Assembly (NCBI GenBank): GCA_030441635.1
Contig: JAUEMM010000004.1
Coordinates: 35,566-99,565 of the forward strand
Length of the DNA: 64,000 nucleotides
Reading direction: 5' to 3'
DNA from: Wolbachia endosymbiont of Tyrophagus putrescentiae
GTDB lineage: Bacteria > Pseudomonadota > Alphaproteobacteria > Rickettsiales > Anaplasmataceae
Shown: positions 28,077 to 37,247 of the stretch, piece by piece
How the letters are laid out: every line of letters begins with the position of its first letter
Position numbering within the stretch: position 1 is the first letter of the stretch
Position numbers and translations under genes: made by a program
The notes under the pieces: generated by a model
Databases searched by the model: none
What the model saw: only the letters and a program-made list of their open reading frames with translations
Told to the model about the DNA's origin: nothing

Positions 28077-28445
28077 GTGGCACGTATTGCAGGTATAAAT
28101 GTTCCAGTTAAAAAGTGTGTTCCATATGCATTGACTTATATATATGGTATAGGTCTTTCTTCTGCTAATCATATTTGTAATGTGTGTGAGATTAGTAGGA
28201 GTAGGCGTATTTCAGAATTAAGTGATGAAGAAGTAGAAAAGCTTAGTAGTTATATTAGACAAAATTATGTCATAGAAGGTGAACTAAGGAAAGAAGTGTC
28301 TATGAATATAAAGGCTTTGATAGAGATGGGGTGCTATATAGGTGTTAGGCACAGGAAGGGTTTGCCAGTGAGAGGGCAAAGAACCCATACTAACGGCAAA
28401 ACTCGTAAAGGTAGGTCTCGTTTACCTATTGCTGGAAAGAAATAA
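28077..28445 (+). CDS. rpsM: 30S ribosomal protein S13
   Basis: Head protein contacting the P-site tRNA and L5, 122 residues. It starts at GTG 28077 with GAGG at 28068-28071. Family motifs are [10 protein letters not shown] and the C-terminal [20 protein letters not shown]. Confidence 0.97.
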   Translation: MARIAGINVPVKKCVPYALTYIYGIGLSSANHICNVCEISRSRRISELSDEEVEKLSSYIRQNYVIEGELRKEVSMNIKALIEMGCYIGVRHRKGLPVRGQRTHTNGKTRKGRSRLPIAGKK

Positions 28446-28472
28446 ATTTGTTATTATTATAAGAGTTAATTA

Positions 28473-28859
28473 ATGAAAAAAGCTAAAACAGTTGGGAAGA
28501 GTTCAAAAAAGTTTGTCACTGGTATGGTTCATATCCGTGCGACTTTTAATAATACTTTTGTAAATGTGACTGATGTTCATGGTAATACATTGTATCAAAC
28601 TTCTGTTGGTGCATGTGGTTTTTCAGGATCAAGAAAATCTACTCCTTACGCTGCAGGTAAAGCTGCAGAGTCCGCTGCAAAAGTTGCAATAGAAAAGTTT
28701 GGTATGAAAGTTGTTTCTGTGATAGTTCGTGGTCCAGGATTTGGTGTTGAAGCTGCTGTTAAGGCTTGTCAAAATTCTGGGTTAACCATTACTTCTATTG
28801 CAGATAAGACTTCTATTCCTCATAATGGATGTAGATTAAGGAAAAAAAGAAGAGTTTGA
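28473..28859 (+). CDS. rpsK: 30S ribosomal protein S11
   Basis: Platform protein near the E site, 128 residues. Conserved elements are [34 protein letters not shown], and the tail [16 protein letters not shown]. It is second in the rpsM operon. Confidence 0.97.
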   Translation: MKKAKTVGKSSKKFVTGMVHIRATFNNTFVNVTDVHGNTLYQTSVGACGFSGSRKSTPYAAGKAAESAAKVAIEKFGMKVVSVIVRGPGFGVEAAVKACQNSGLTITSIADKTSIPHNGCRLRKKRRV

Positions 28860-28874
28860 TAGAAGGTTATATAT

Positions 28875-29936
28875 ATGTATGATAATATGTCTGTTTGTAG
28901 TAGTGTGAATAAATTAAATAGGTCTTGTGCAGTTAAAACAATACCAGGTGATTCAAATGAGAAAGGTGATATAATTTTAGAGCCACTAGAAAGTGGTTTT
29001 GCTTTAACGCTGGGTAATGCATTAAGGCGTGTTATGTTATCTTCTCTTAAAGGCTGTGCTGTTTATGGAATAAAGATTGAAGGCGTTACACATGAATTTA
29101 CTTCGGTGCGAGGTGTTAGAGAGGATGTTACAGATATAGTGTTAAATATGAGCATGTTGAGATGTAAATTAGAAGGTACATCTAATAAATGTTTGACTCT
29201 AAACGTTAAGGGCCCTTGTCAAGTTTTGGCTGGCATGATAGAAGCTGATGAGCAATGCGAAGTTGTGAATAAGGATTTACTTATATGTACGTTAGGGCAG
29301 AATGCTCAGTTAAGTATGAGTATATATGTGGCTGCTGGGAAAGGTTATCTTCCTGTAGCGAAGTGTAAAGAGAATGAATGTTTAAAGCTTATGAGTGAGC
29401 AAGATTTAGTTGGCTTTATCCCTGTGAATGCTCTATATAGCCCTGTAAAACGGGTATCATATAAGACAGAGAATAGTCGTGTGGGTCAAGTGACTGACAA
29501 AGATAAGTTAATATTGTCAGTTGAAACTGATGGGACAATCTCTCCTGCTCGTGCTGTTGATTTTGCTGCAAGAATATTGCAGGAACAACTTCAGCCATTT
29601 ATTAGCACTGATATAATCTGTAAGAAGCAGCAGTCTTCCTTATCTTCCGGTGCTAAAGATTTGGGTTATGATCCTATTTTATTACGCAAGGTAGATGAGC
29701 TAGAGTTGTCTGTTAGGTCACACAACTGCTTAAAGAATGAGAATATTACTTATATTGGTGATCTTGTACAGAAAACAGAAGGTGAGATGTTAAGAACTGC
29801 TAACTTTGGTAGAAAGTCTTTAAATGAAATTAAGATGGTTTTAACTAATTTTGGTTTATCTTTGGGAATGGAGGTACAGAATTGGCCACCAAAAAATATA
29901 GAAGAATTAGCAAAGCAACATACTGATGAGGATTAG
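28875..29936 (+). CDS. rpoA: DNA-directed RNA polymerase subunit alpha
   Basis: RNA polymerase assembly platform, 353 residues. The N-terminal dimerisation domain has [20 protein letters not shown]. The C-terminal domain (about 270-340) binds UP elements and activators, with [19 protein letters not shown] and [13 protein letters not shown] linker joins them. Its stop TAG abuts the rplQ ATG with no spacer. Confidence 0.97.
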   Translation: MYDNMSVCSSVNKLNRSCAVKTIPGDSNEKGDIILEPLESGFALTLGNALRRVMLSSLKGCAVYGIKIEGVTHEFTSVRGVREDVTDIVLNMSMLRCKLEGTSNKCLTLNVKGPCQVLAGMIEADEQCEVVNKDLLICTLGQNAQLSMSIYVAAGKGYLPVAKCKENECLKLMSEQDLVGFIPVNALYSPVKRVSYKTENSRVGQVTDKDKLILSVETDGTISPARAVDFAARILQEQLQPFISTDIICKKQQSSLSSGAKDLGYDPILLRKVDELELSVRSHNCLKNENITYIGDLVQKTEGEMLRTANFGRKSLNEIKMVLTNFGLSLGMEVQNWPPKNIEELAKQHTDED

Positions 29937-30368
29937 ATGAAACATGGAATAAAAAAACGTAGATTATCTCGTTGTACCGAACACAGGTTGTCAATGTTGA
30001 AAAACTTGTCTATATCATTGATTAATCATGAGCAAATAGTTACTACTTCACAGAAGGCTAAGGAGCTGCGTTCATATGTAGAGAAGTTTATTACGATCGC
30101 TAAAAATAAGAATACTCTGCATGGGAGAAGACTTTTGCTTTCACGTTTGCATAATAATAAGTTGGTAGTTGAGAAATTGCTAACTGTTTTAGCTGATCGC
30201 TACCAAGATCGTAAGGGTGGATATTCTAGAATAATAAAGTTTAAGACTCGCAAAGGTGATTGTGCGTCAATGGCAGTAATAGAGTTAGTTGATAGAGATA
30301 TTTCAGCAAAAGGTAAGCTCTATGGCAAGGAAGAGAATGATAAAGTAATAATGACAAATGATAAGTAA
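29937..30368 (+). CDS. rplQ: 50S ribosomal protein L17
   Basis: Large-subunit protein, 143 residues. The N-terminus has K-R-R-LSRCTEHR-x-SMLKNLSISLI, with the following T-x-x-KAKELRSYVEKFIT helix. The family ends near residue 120, so about 20 extra charged residues form the tail. It is immediately adjacent to rpoA and overlaps yraN by 11 bases. Confidence 0.96.
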   Translation: MKHGIKKRRLSRCTEHRLSMLKNLSISLINHEQIVTTSQKAKELRSYVEKFITIAKNKNTLHGRRLLLSRLHNNKLVVEKLLTVLADRYQDRKGGYSRIIKFKTRKGDCASMAVIELVDRDISAKGKLYGKEENDKVIMTNDK

Positions 30369-30708
30369 TTTGCGTTACTTTGTAGGTTATTTTGGTGAGC
30401 TGATAGTTTTACTGTATTTGAAATTGAAGTGGTACAATATTGAAAAACATCGTTATCGTTGTAAGTGTGGTGAAGTTGATTTAATTGCATCTAGAAAGAA
30501 TGAGTTAGTTTTTTTAGAAGTTAAAACAAGCTTGTTTGGGAAGGAAATACCAATATCCGATGCTCAGTGTCGGTCTATTGTCAATGCTTCTAAGTATTTT
30601 TTGAGTAAGAATATTCGCTTTTTGGATTATTCAATAAGATATGATTTGTGTTTTCTTTCTTTAAAAAAGTGGCCTGTCTATATGAAAAATGCTTGGGTTG
30701 GTAGTTAA
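30358..30708 (+). CDS. yraN: UPF0102 (YraN) family endonuclease-like protein
   Basis: A 116-residue protein with a predicted PD-(D/E)xK-like fold. The family motif is visible as YRCKCGEVDLIASRKNELVF then LEVKT (residues about 37-62), containing the E-x-D...E-x-K metal-binding set. The family's cellular role is not settled. The start ATG overlaps rplQ by 11 bases and the stop is two bases before atpH. Confidence 0.85.
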   Translation: MISNLRYFVGYFGELIVLLYLKLKWYNIEKHRYRCKCGEVDLIASRKNELVFLEVKTSLFGKEIPISDAQCRSIVNASKYFLSKNIRFLDYSIRYDLCFLSLKKWPVYMKNAWVGS

Positions 30709-30710
30709 GT

Positions 30711-31256
30711 ATGAAAAATATTCGTCTCGTTTCATCTTATGCGCGTGCTTTGCTGTGCATTGTGGGAGACAGGTTAGATATTATTAGAAAGGAAGTAGAG
30801 TTTTTATTGGATTTTTTTAAAAGTCAACACGATGTTTTGATGTGTCTTACTAATCCAGTACTATCGGCTGAATACAAGAAAGAGCTGGTATACTGTCTAA
30901 AGGAATATGTTAGTGAAGATTTAATTAAATTTGTTGTGGTAATTTGTATCAATAAACGTTTTGGTTTTTTATTGCCTATACTAGATGAGTTTTTAAGGCT
31001 TGTAGAAAAAGATAAAAATGAATTTGAAATTACTATCAAGTCAGCAAAATGTTTAACACAATCTGATATTAAGATAATTAATGAGTCTTTAGAATTTATT
31101 GGTAAAATAGTAAAAGTAAATAATGTAGTTGATCCTGCTATATTGGGCGGCTTTATTGTCAGATATGGTTTTTATTTGATTGATGCTTCTCTAAGAAGTT
31201 ATTTGGAGAGATTAGCTGATTTAAGCAGAGAAGAGATATTAAAGTTTAATGGATAA
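30711..31256 (+). CDS. atpH: ATP synthase F1 subunit delta
   Basis: Peripheral stalk subunit linking F1 to the b subunit, 181 residues. It has the N-terminal SSYARALL motif and the C-terminal signature [29 protein letters not shown]. It is followed after 11 bases by atpA. The rest of the F1 genes (atpG, atpD, atpC) are not here. Confidence 0.93.
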   Translation: MKNIRLVSSYARALLCIVGDRLDIIRKEVEFLLDFFKSQHDVLMCLTNPVLSAEYKKELVYCLKEYVSEDLIKFVVVICINKRFGFLLPILDEFLRLVEKDKNEFEITIKSAKCLTQSDIKIINESLEFIGKIVKVNNVVDPAILGGFIVRYGFYLIDASLRSYLERLADLSREEILKFNG

Positions 31257-31267
31257 AGGAATTTTAT

Positions 31268-32809
31268 ATGAAAGAAAATATAAATGCTTCTGAGATAGTA
31301 AATATAATAAAAGAGAAAATTGAAGCATTTGACAATCCTATAAAACGTGAGAGCATATGCGAAGTGATTTCAGTTACTGATGGTATTGCGTTAGTTTATG
31401 GTTTAGAAAAAGCACAATTTGGTGAGAAAGTGTTATTTCAAAATGATGTGGAAGGGATAGTTCTTGATTTAGATCATGATACGGCCGGAGTGGTAATACT
31501 TGGTAATGATCGTGAAGTTAAAGAGGGTGATATTGTAAAATGCAGTGGTGATGTTGTACAAGTACCAGTAGGACATGAATTGTTAGGAAGGGTTGTTAAT
31601 GCTTTAGGTCATCCTATAGATAATTGTGGGGAAATTAGAGCGAAAAGTAAGATGGATATAGAGGCTAAAGCTCCTGGTATTGTCGATCGCCAGTCTGTGC
31701 ATGAGCCGTTACAAACAGGTATTAAAATTATAGATCTGCTTATTCCAATAGGTAGAGGGCAACGTGAGTTAATAATTGGTGATAGACAAACTGGTAAAAC
31801 TACTATTGCGCTTGATACCATTATTAATCAAAAGAAAATTAATGATGAAGTGAGTGATCATCAAAAGGTTTATTGTGTATATGTTGCAATTGGGCAAAAG
31901 ATTTCAACAGTAGCGAAAGTGGTCAATAAATTAAAAGAGAGTGGTGCATTGAAGTATACTACTGTAGTTGTAGCTAGTGCTGCTGATTGTGCGCCTATGC
32001 AGTTTTTAGCACCTTACTCTGGTTGTACTATTGGAGAGTTTTTTCGAGATAATGGAATGCATTGTTTAGTAATATACGATGATTTATCTAAACATGCTGT
32101 GGCATATAGACAGATGTCTTTACTGTTAAGACGTCCTCCTGGCCGTGAAGCTTATCCAGGTGATATATTTTATGTACATTCTCGCTTACTTGAAAGGGCT
32201 GCTAAAATGTCTAATGATAAAGGTCACGGTTCTTTAACTGCATTGCCGATTATTGAGACTCAAGCTGGTGACGTATCTTCATATGTTCCAACAAATGTTA
32301 TTTCAATTACTGATGGACAGATATTTCTTGAATCTGAGTTATTTCACAAGGGATTTCGTCCCGCAGTGAATATAGGTTTATCGGTATCACGTGTGGGTTC
32401 TGCTGCACAGTTGAAATCGGTTAAAAAGGTTGCAGGTTCTGTAAAACTAGGCTTAGCTCAGTATAGAGAATTAGAAGATTTCGCGAAATTTGGTTCTGAT
32501 CTTGATGCTAGTGTTCAACTGTCCTTAAATAAGGGAAAGTATTTAGTAGAATTATTAAAACAAAAGCAACATTCTCCAATGCAAATAGAGGAGCAAGTAA
32601 TGCTTATGTACATTTTTTCCAACATGTACGATAAATTGAGTAGTATTAAAGTAAGTGATATAAATAGATTTGAGCATGATTTGATTAATTACTTTCACAC
32701 AATTCACCCTAATGTTTTAAAAAGGTTGTCAAATGAAATAAGTGATGATATAAAAAACGATATAGTAAATGTTGTGAGTGATTTTATTGCTCAGTTTAAT
32801 TGTGTTTAG
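31268..32809 (+). CDS. atpA: ATP synthase F1 subunit alpha
   Basis: Non-catalytic nucleotide-binding subunit of F1, 513 residues, normal length. The P-loop is GDRQTGKT at residues 171-178. The ALGHPID and [14 protein letters not shown] motifs are conserved, as is the SRVGSAAQ arginine-finger region. Downstream is greA instead of atpG, so the F1 operon is split. Confidence 0.98.
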   Translation: MKENINASEIVNIIKEKIEAFDNPIKRESICEVISVTDGIALVYGLEKAQFGEKVLFQNDVEGIVLDLDHDTAGVVILGNDREVKEGDIVKCSGDVVQVPVGHELLGRVVNALGHPIDNCGEIRAKSKMDIEAKAPGIVDRQSVHEPLQTGIKIIDLLIPIGRGQRELIIGDRQTGKTTIALDTIINQKKINDEVSDHQKVYCVYVAIGQKISTVAKVVNKLKESGALKYTTVVVASAADCAPMQFLAPYSGCTIGEFFRDNGMHCLVIYDDLSKHAVAYRQMSLLLRRPPGREAYPGDIFYVHSRLLERAAKMSNDKGHGSLTALPIIETQAGDVSSYVPTNVISITDGQIFLESELFHKGFRPAVNIGLSVSRVGSAAQLKSVKKVAGSVKLGLAQYRELEDFAKFGSDLDASVQLSLNKGKYLVELLKQKQHSPMQIEEQVMLMYIFSNMYDKLSSIKVSDINRFEHDLINYFHTIHPNVLKRLSNEISDDIKNDIVNVVSDFIAQFNCV

Positions 32810-32818
32810 GTATTAGTT

Positions 32819-33313
32819 ATGAGTTCTTCCACTATAAGCAAATTTCCTATGACTAAGGAAGGTTTTGAGCGTATGCAAGCTGAGCTTGAAAAATTAAGAG
32901 AAGAAAAGCCGCTTATAATACAAGCTATTTCTGATGCTCGTGACCAGGGTGATTTATCTGAAAATGCAGAATATCATGCTGCACGTGAAAGGCTAGGTTT
33001 TGTTGAAGGACGTATAATGGAGGTGGAGCATAAGTTATCGCATGCAGAAGTAATTAATGTAAAAAATCTTTCTGGTGATGTTGTGATGTTTGGTGCAACG
33101 GTAACATTAAATATGCTAAGTGATGATAGTGATGAAGTGGAGTATATTTATAAAATTGTTGGCGAATGTGAAGCTGATGTTTCAAAACGTTTGATATCTA
33201 GTAGTTCACCTTTGGGTAGTGCTTTAATTGGCAAAAGGGTTGGTGAGTATGTAGAAGTTATAGTTCCGAACGGAGAAAAATTATATAAAATAGTTAAGGT
33301 TGAATTTAAATGA
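32819..33313 (+). CDS. greA: Transcription elongation factor GreA
   Basis: Rescues backtracked RNA polymerase by stimulating transcript cleavage, 164 residues. The N-terminal coiled coil carries the two acidic tip residues in SDARDQGDLSENAEYHAA, and the C-terminal FKBP-like domain has SPLGSALIGKRVGEYVEV. It lies nine bases after atpA and overlaps ribB by four bases. Confidence 0.97.
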   Translation: MSSSTISKFPMTKEGFERMQAELEKLREEKPLIIQAISDARDQGDLSENAEYHAARERLGFVEGRIMEVEHKLSHAEVINVKNLSGDVVMFGATVTLNMLSDDSDEVEYIYKIVGECEADVSKRLISSSSPLGSALIGKRVGEYVEVIVPNGEKLYKIVKVEFK

Positions 33314-33963
33314 ATAAAGCTATTTGTGTATCGGAAAGCATTTCTTCTGTAGAAAGTGTGCTAGAAGATGCTCGTTCTGGTAAAATGTTTATCTTAGTTG
33401 ATGGTGAAGATAGAGAAAATGAAGGTGATATAATTGTTTTAGCAGAAAAGGTAAAACCAGAACACATAGCCTTTATGGTGAGATACGGTACTGGGATTGT
33501 CTTTTTGGCAATGACGCGTTCTCACATGGATAGGCTTAACCTTGAATTTATGAAGAGGAGTAATGTAGACGAAAAGCTTATGCCTCACACTGCATTTACT
33601 ACATCTATTGATGCACGTTATGGAATTACTACAGGTGTTTCTGCTGATGATAGAGCACATACAATACTTACAGCAGTTAGTCCTGAGAGCACTGGGGGTG
33701 ATATAATTACTCCAGGTCATGTTTTTCCCATTATTGCAAATGAGAATGGGGTTTTGGCACGTCATGGCCATACTGAAGCAAGTGTGGAAATAGCTAAGTT
33801 AGCTGGTTTAAATTGTGCGGCTGTAGGTTGTGAAGTGGTGAATGATGACGGGTCTATGATGCGTCTGCCGGAACTTTTGAAATTTGCTGAGCAACACCAA
33901 ATAAAATTAACGACTATTGATAAGCTTATAAGCTACGTTAAAGAAAAACAAAAGCTTCTATAA
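33310..33963 (+). CDS. ribB: 3,4-dihydroxy-2-butanone-4-phosphate synthase
   Basis: Converts ribulose-5-phosphate to the four-carbon unit of riboflavin, 217 residues. The active site DGEDRENEGDIIV (residues about 32-44), the TTGVSADDRAHT loop and the HTEASVEIAKLAGL motif are intact. No GTP cyclohydrolase II domain is fused. Its stop is contiguous with the GTG of the M48 gene. Riboflavin supply is a proposed nutritional contribution of some Wolbachia. Confidence 0.96.
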   Translation: MNKAICVSESISSVESVLEDARSGKMFILVDGEDRENEGDIIVLAEKVKPEHIAFMVRYGTGIVFLAMTRSHMDRLNLEFMKRSNVDEKLMPHTAFTTSIDARYGITTGVSADDRAHTILTAVSPESTGGDIITPGHVFPIIANENGVLARHGHTEASVEIAKLAGLNCAAVGCEVVNDDGSMMRLPELLKFAEQHQIKLTTIDKLISYVKEKQKLL

Positions 33964-35091
33964 GTGCTAAAAACTGTTTCTTTCATTTTACTATTTTGCT
34001 TTATATATTGTGATGATGCTTATTCTACTAGCATTATTCGAGATAGTGAAGTGGAAGCTATAGTAAAAGAGTTAGCACGACCACTCTTTCATGCTGCGGG
34101 TCTTGATGATAAAAAAATAAAAGTTCTTATTGTGCGTGATAACTCTATTAATGCTTTTGTAGTGAATAACGAGAGTATTTTCATTAATTTAGGGCTTTTA
34201 CGTTATTCTACTGAACCTTATGTTTTGCTTGGAATATTAGCACATGAAATAGCTCATATCTCTGCAGGACATATATTACAAATGAATAGTGCTATGAATC
34301 ATTTTAAGTCAGTAGCAATGATGAGTTATGCACTTGGATTAATTTCTGGTATTGCTGTTGATCCTCAAATTGCCAGTGCAATTCTACTCGGTGGTGTAAC
34401 GCTAGGTACGGGTTTATTTTTTTATTATTCCCAAGAGCAGGAGAGTATAGCTGATAGCTACGCTTTGAGATACCTAGACGAATCTGGCTATGATAATATA
34501 GGGATGAAAGAAGCTTTTAGTTATTTTAAAAGTATTGAACCTGAAATTACTGGGTGGTATTTCCGCACTCACCCGCTGAGTGATAAACGTTTATTTGCTG
34601 TGCAGAATTATAAGGTGAAAAATAAAATAAGACCGCTTACCTCAGAGCAGTTATCTAAATTCAAGCGCATAGTGATGAAACTGGATGCTTTTTTTACTCC
34701 CATTCATATGTTATCTAGTAAATATCAGGGTAATTCTAAATATATAAATGCAATAATATATTATCGGCAGGGGAGAATAGACGATGCAACTGAGCTAATA
34801 AATTCTTTAGCCCAGGATGATCCATATTTATATGAGTTAAAGGCAGAAATGCTATATAAAAGTGGTAGATTAGATGCTGCAATAGAAAATTATGAGAAAT
34901 CACTTCAGTATTTATCAAATAATAACAGTTATTTGGTGAAGCTAGCATTGTCCCACACTTTGCTGCTAAATGGTAATACGAAAAAGGCAATTTCTTACCT
35001 AAAACAAATTATTGCTATTGAACAAAATGATGCTTTAGCTCTAAAATATTTAAAAGCTGCTTACAAGCGCAATTCTAAGAACAACAGTTAG
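33964..35091 (+). CDS. M48-family metalloprotease with TPR repeats (BepA-like)
   Basis: A 375-residue secreted or periplasmic protease. It has an N-terminal signal peptide (about residues 1-21, LKTVSFILLFCFIYC). The zinc site H94-E95-x-x-H98 lies in AHEIAHISAGH, with the third ligand probably E160 in ESIAD. Residues about 250-370 hold tetratricopeptide repeats (for example DAAIENYEKSLQYL). The architecture matches BepA/YfgC, which handles outer-membrane protein assembly factors; the specific substrate is unknown. The start is GTG, abutting the ribB stop. It ends the long 28-35 kb co-directional run. Confidence 0.88.
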   Translation: MLKTVSFILLFCFIYCDDAYSTSIIRDSEVEAIVKELARPLFHAAGLDDKKIKVLIVRDNSINAFVVNNESIFINLGLLRYSTEPYVLLGILAHEIAHISAGHILQMNSAMNHFKSVAMMSYALGLISGIAVDPQIASAILLGGVTLGTGLFFYYSQEQESIADSYALRYLDESGYDNIGMKEAFSYFKSIEPEITGWYFRTHPLSDKRLFAVQNYKVKNKIRPLTSEQLSKFKRIVMKLDAFFTPIHMLSSKYQGNSKYINAIIYYRQGRIDDATELINSLAQDDPYLYELKAEMLYKSGRLDAAIENYEKSLQYLSNNNSYLVKLALSHTLLLNGNTKKAISYLKQIIAIEQNDALALKYLKAAYKRNSKNNS

Positions 35092-35110
35092 TATTTACTA
35101 TAAGAGTCTA

Positions 35111-35428
35111 TTACATACTTTCTATCTTATTTACTAGATAGGTCCTCAGGTTAATCATTTCCTGCAATAGATTTTCGGAATATTCCGCATTATTGTTAAT
35201 TTCTATAAACTCTTTTTGTGCTCCCTTAATTGTATAACCTTTGTCATATAGCATATGTTTAATTCTTTTTACAGTTTCTATACAGTTTTGATCATATAGT
35301 CTTCTACCTTTGCACTTTGCAGGTTTAATTTGAGAAAACTGACTCTCCCAAAATCTCAAAACGTGCTGTTCTAAATCTAACTCTCTTGCTACCTCTCCAA
35401 TAGAGTAGAATAGCTTCTTTTTACTCAT
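35111..35428 (-). CDS. MerR-family transcriptional regulator
   Basis: A 105-residue protein with an N-terminal winged helix (FYSIGEVARELDLEQHVLRF, then the W-E-x-x-F segment and GRRLYD) followed by a short coiled coil. No metal-binding cysteines are evident. It overlaps the ihfA gene upstream by eight bases; this ihfA-merR pair is a common alphaproteobacterial arrangement. The regulon is unknown. Confidence 0.85.
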   Translation of the reverse strand: MSKKKLFYSIGEVARELDLEQHVLRFWESQFSQIKPAKCKGRRLYDQNCIETVKRIKHMLYDKGYTIKGAQKEFIEINNNAEYSENLLQEMINLRTYLVNKIESM

Positions 35429-35723
35429 CAGGCTTATTGTTTATTGACTTTTTCATGATTCTTGAAGGTTTAAAAGAAATAGATTTCCTTGCTTTGATTA
35501 TTACTTTTTGTGATGTTTTAGGGATAACTCCAGGCCTCTCTCTTTTTTCATTTACTAGCAATGTACCGAACGATGATATCTTTACTATTCCATCTTTTTG
35601 TAAGCAGTTTTTTATTTCATCTAATATAGAGTTTATTATTAAAGCAGCATCTTCTTTTGGTAACCCTATTTCTTGATTAATTTTTTCTGCTATTATGGAT
35701 TTAGTTATTGTAATTTCTTTCAT
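35421..35723 (-). CDS. ihfA: Integration host factor/HU family DNA-binding protein, probably IHF alpha
   Basis: A 100-residue DNA-bending protein. The IHF/HU core is visible: N-terminal helices (KSIIAEKINQEIGL), ISSFGTL and the beta-arm around RPGVIPKTSQKVIIKARKSI, with the intercalating proline. The association with a merR-type gene favours IHF alpha over HU. It is first in a two-gene unit with merR. Confidence 0.82.
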   Translation of the reverse strand: MKEITITKSIIAEKINQEIGLPKEDAALIINSILDEIKNCLQKDGIVKISSFGTLLVNEKRERPGVIPKTSQKVIIKARKSISFKPSRIMKKSINNKPDE

Positions 35724-35735
35724 TGTTTTAGCATG

Positions 35736-36707
35736 TTACTCATTAAAAGCTTCTTCCCATGTACCTTGAGTGGATGCACGGCTATACTCAGTTACCCTGT
35801 TTTCAAAAAAATTCGTATGCTCTACTCCATTTAATATCTCATCTAGCCATGGAAGTGGGTTTTCAGTAATATCATATATAGGGTTAAGATTTAATTGAGT
35901 GAGCCTCCTGTTAGCTATGAATCTTATATAACATTTGACTTCATCTGCAGATAAACCTTCTACAGCTCCAAATTCAAACGCAAGCCTAATAAATTCATCT
36001 TCAAGGCTAACAATCGTTTTGCATGCTGAATATAGTTCTTCTTTAAACTCATCGTTCCAAATTTCGTTATTTTCTTCAATAAAAGTATTGAATAACATAC
36101 TAATTGAGTTGGTATGTAAAGTTTCATCGCGTGCAGACCAAGCTATTATTTGTCCCATACCTTTCATCTTACCAAAGCGTTGAAAGTTGAGCAGAATTGC
36201 AAATGACGCAAATAGTTGCAGACCCTCAGTAAAAGCACCAAAAACAGCCAAGGTTTTTGCTATATGCTTTTTATCGTGTTTTCTGCTTTCTTCGAACTCT
36301 AACATGTATTCATATTTTTTTCTCATGCTATCATACTTGAGGAACGCTTCATATTCACTTTCTGGCATACCAATTGTGTCCAAAAGGTATGAATAAGCTG
36401 CGATGTGTATTGTCTCCATGTTAGAAAAACTAGCAAGCATCATACATATTTCTGTTGGTTTAAATATGTTAGCATAATGCCTCATGTAGCAGTTATTGAC
36501 CTCTATATCAGCTTGAGTGAAGAATCTGAAAATTTGAGTCAATAGATTTTTTTCTGCTGCTGAAAGTTTTGTTTTCCAATCTTTTACATCATCTGCAAGT
36601 GGCACTTCTTCAGGTATCCAGTGTATTCTCTGTTGCTGCAGCCATGCATCATATGCCCAAGGGTAGTGAAAGGGCTTATATATTGGTTTTGATTCTAACA
36701 ATGACAT
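35736..36707 (-). CDS. nrdB: Ribonucleotide reductase class I, beta subunit
   Basis: Houses the di-iron/tyrosyl radical used by NrdA to make deoxynucleotides, 323 residues. Probable iron ligands are D67 or E69, E98, H101, E161, E195 and H198; the radical tyrosine is Y105 in ETIHIAAYSY, so this is not the Tyr-less chlamydial type. The C-terminus ends EEAFNE. It has an ideal AAAGGAGGT ribosome-binding site at 36713-36721 and a candidate promoter. nrdA is not adjacent. Confidence 0.95.
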   Translation of the reverse strand: MSLLESKPIYKPFHYPWAYDAWLQQQRIHWIPEEVPLADDVKDWKTKLSAAEKNLLTQIFRFFTQADIEVNNCYMRHYANIFKPTEICMMLASFSNMETIHIAAYSYLLDTIGMPESEYEAFLKYDSMRKKYEYMLEFEESRKHDKKHIAKTLAVFGAFTEGLQLFASFAILLNFQRFGKMKGMGQIIAWSARDETLHTNSISMLFNTFIEENNEIWNDEFKEELYSACKTIVSLEDEFIRLAFEFGAVEGLSADEVKCYIRFIANRRLTQLNLNPIYDITENPLPWLDEILNGVEHTNFFENRVTEYSRASTQGTWEEAFNE

Positions 36708-36712
36708 TCCGC

Positions 36713-36721
36713 ACCTCCTTT
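36713..36721 (-). promoter_or_regulatory. Consensus ribosome-binding site of nrdB
   Basis: Reads AAAGGAGGT on the minus strand, five bases before the nrdB ATG. Full anti-SD matches are rare in this window. Confidence 0.75.
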
Positions 36722-36727
36722 AATTTA

Positions 36728-36755
36728 ATGTTAAGCAATATTGCAAGTCAGTCAA
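36728..36755 (-). promoter_or_regulatory. Candidate nrdB promoter
   Basis: On the minus strand TTGACT (36755-36750) and TAACAT (36733-36728), 16-base spacer. The transcript would start near the ribosome-binding site, giving a very short leader. Confidence 0.3.
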
Positions 36756-36772
36756 ATGAACTTTATTAGAAA

Positions 36773-36804
36773 TTGACATTAGATAGTTTATCACTAGTAT
36801 AGTG
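36773..36804 (+). promoter_or_regulatory. Candidate bamE promoter overlapped by a palindrome
   Basis: Consensus TTGACA at 36773-36778, with TAGTAT at 36795-36800 (16-base spacer) or TATAGT at 36798-36803 (19-base). The -10 region lies in the inverted repeat CACTA-GTA-TAGTG (36792-36804), which could be an operator. Confidence 0.35.
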
Positions 36805-36828
36805 TAAGTTACCAATTATAATGGAAAA

Positions 36829-37170
36829 ATGCGAGTAATACTATCCTCTGTTTTATTATTTGTGATAATAAGCTGTACACATACTGTGCATAATCACGGA
36901 GTGCCGGGTGTAAGCGTTGAACGGTGGAGTAAAATAAATATTGGCGATGATAAAGAAAAGGTTGTTCACCTTTTAGGATCTCCAACATTAGTATCACAAT
37001 TTGATGAGAATGTATGGTATTATACTTCTTATAGAATTAAACAGGCTAATTTTTTGGGTAGAAGAAAATATAGCAGCAAGTCTCTACAAGTTTCATTTGA
37101 TCATGAAGACAAGGTTGTAGACATAAGGGAAATTAATGTATCAGAGAGGCCGTTAGTTTCTATTGATTAA
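36829..37170 (+). CDS. bamE: Outer-membrane assembly lipoprotein BamE (SmpA/OmlA)
   Basis: A 113-residue lipoprotein. The signal peptide ends in the lipobox VIISC with lipidated C16. The mature part has the BamE fold signature: WSKINIGDDKEKVVHLLGSP, then NVWYYTSYR and a C-terminal strand with VSFDHEDKVVDI. It is an accessory subunit of the BAM complex that inserts beta-barrels into the outer membrane. Confidence 0.88.
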   Translation: MRVILSSVLLFVIISCTHTVHNHGVPGVSVERWSKINIGDDKEKVVHLLGSPTLVSQFDENVWYYTSYRIKQANFLGRRKYSSKSLQVSFDHEDKVVDIREINVSERPLVSID

Positions 37171-37197
37171 GTTCTCTATGGTTGTTAACTTTAGTAT

Positions 37198-37226
37198 TTG
37201 ACAAATACAGTTTTATATACAATAAT
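37198..37226 (+). promoter_or_regulatory. Candidate ssb promoter
   Basis: Consensus TTGACA at 37198-37203 and AATAAT at 37221-37226 with a 17-base spacer, 21 bases before the ssb ATG. Confidence 0.45.
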
Positions 37227-37247
37227 ATGGTATATTTATTTTAATAT

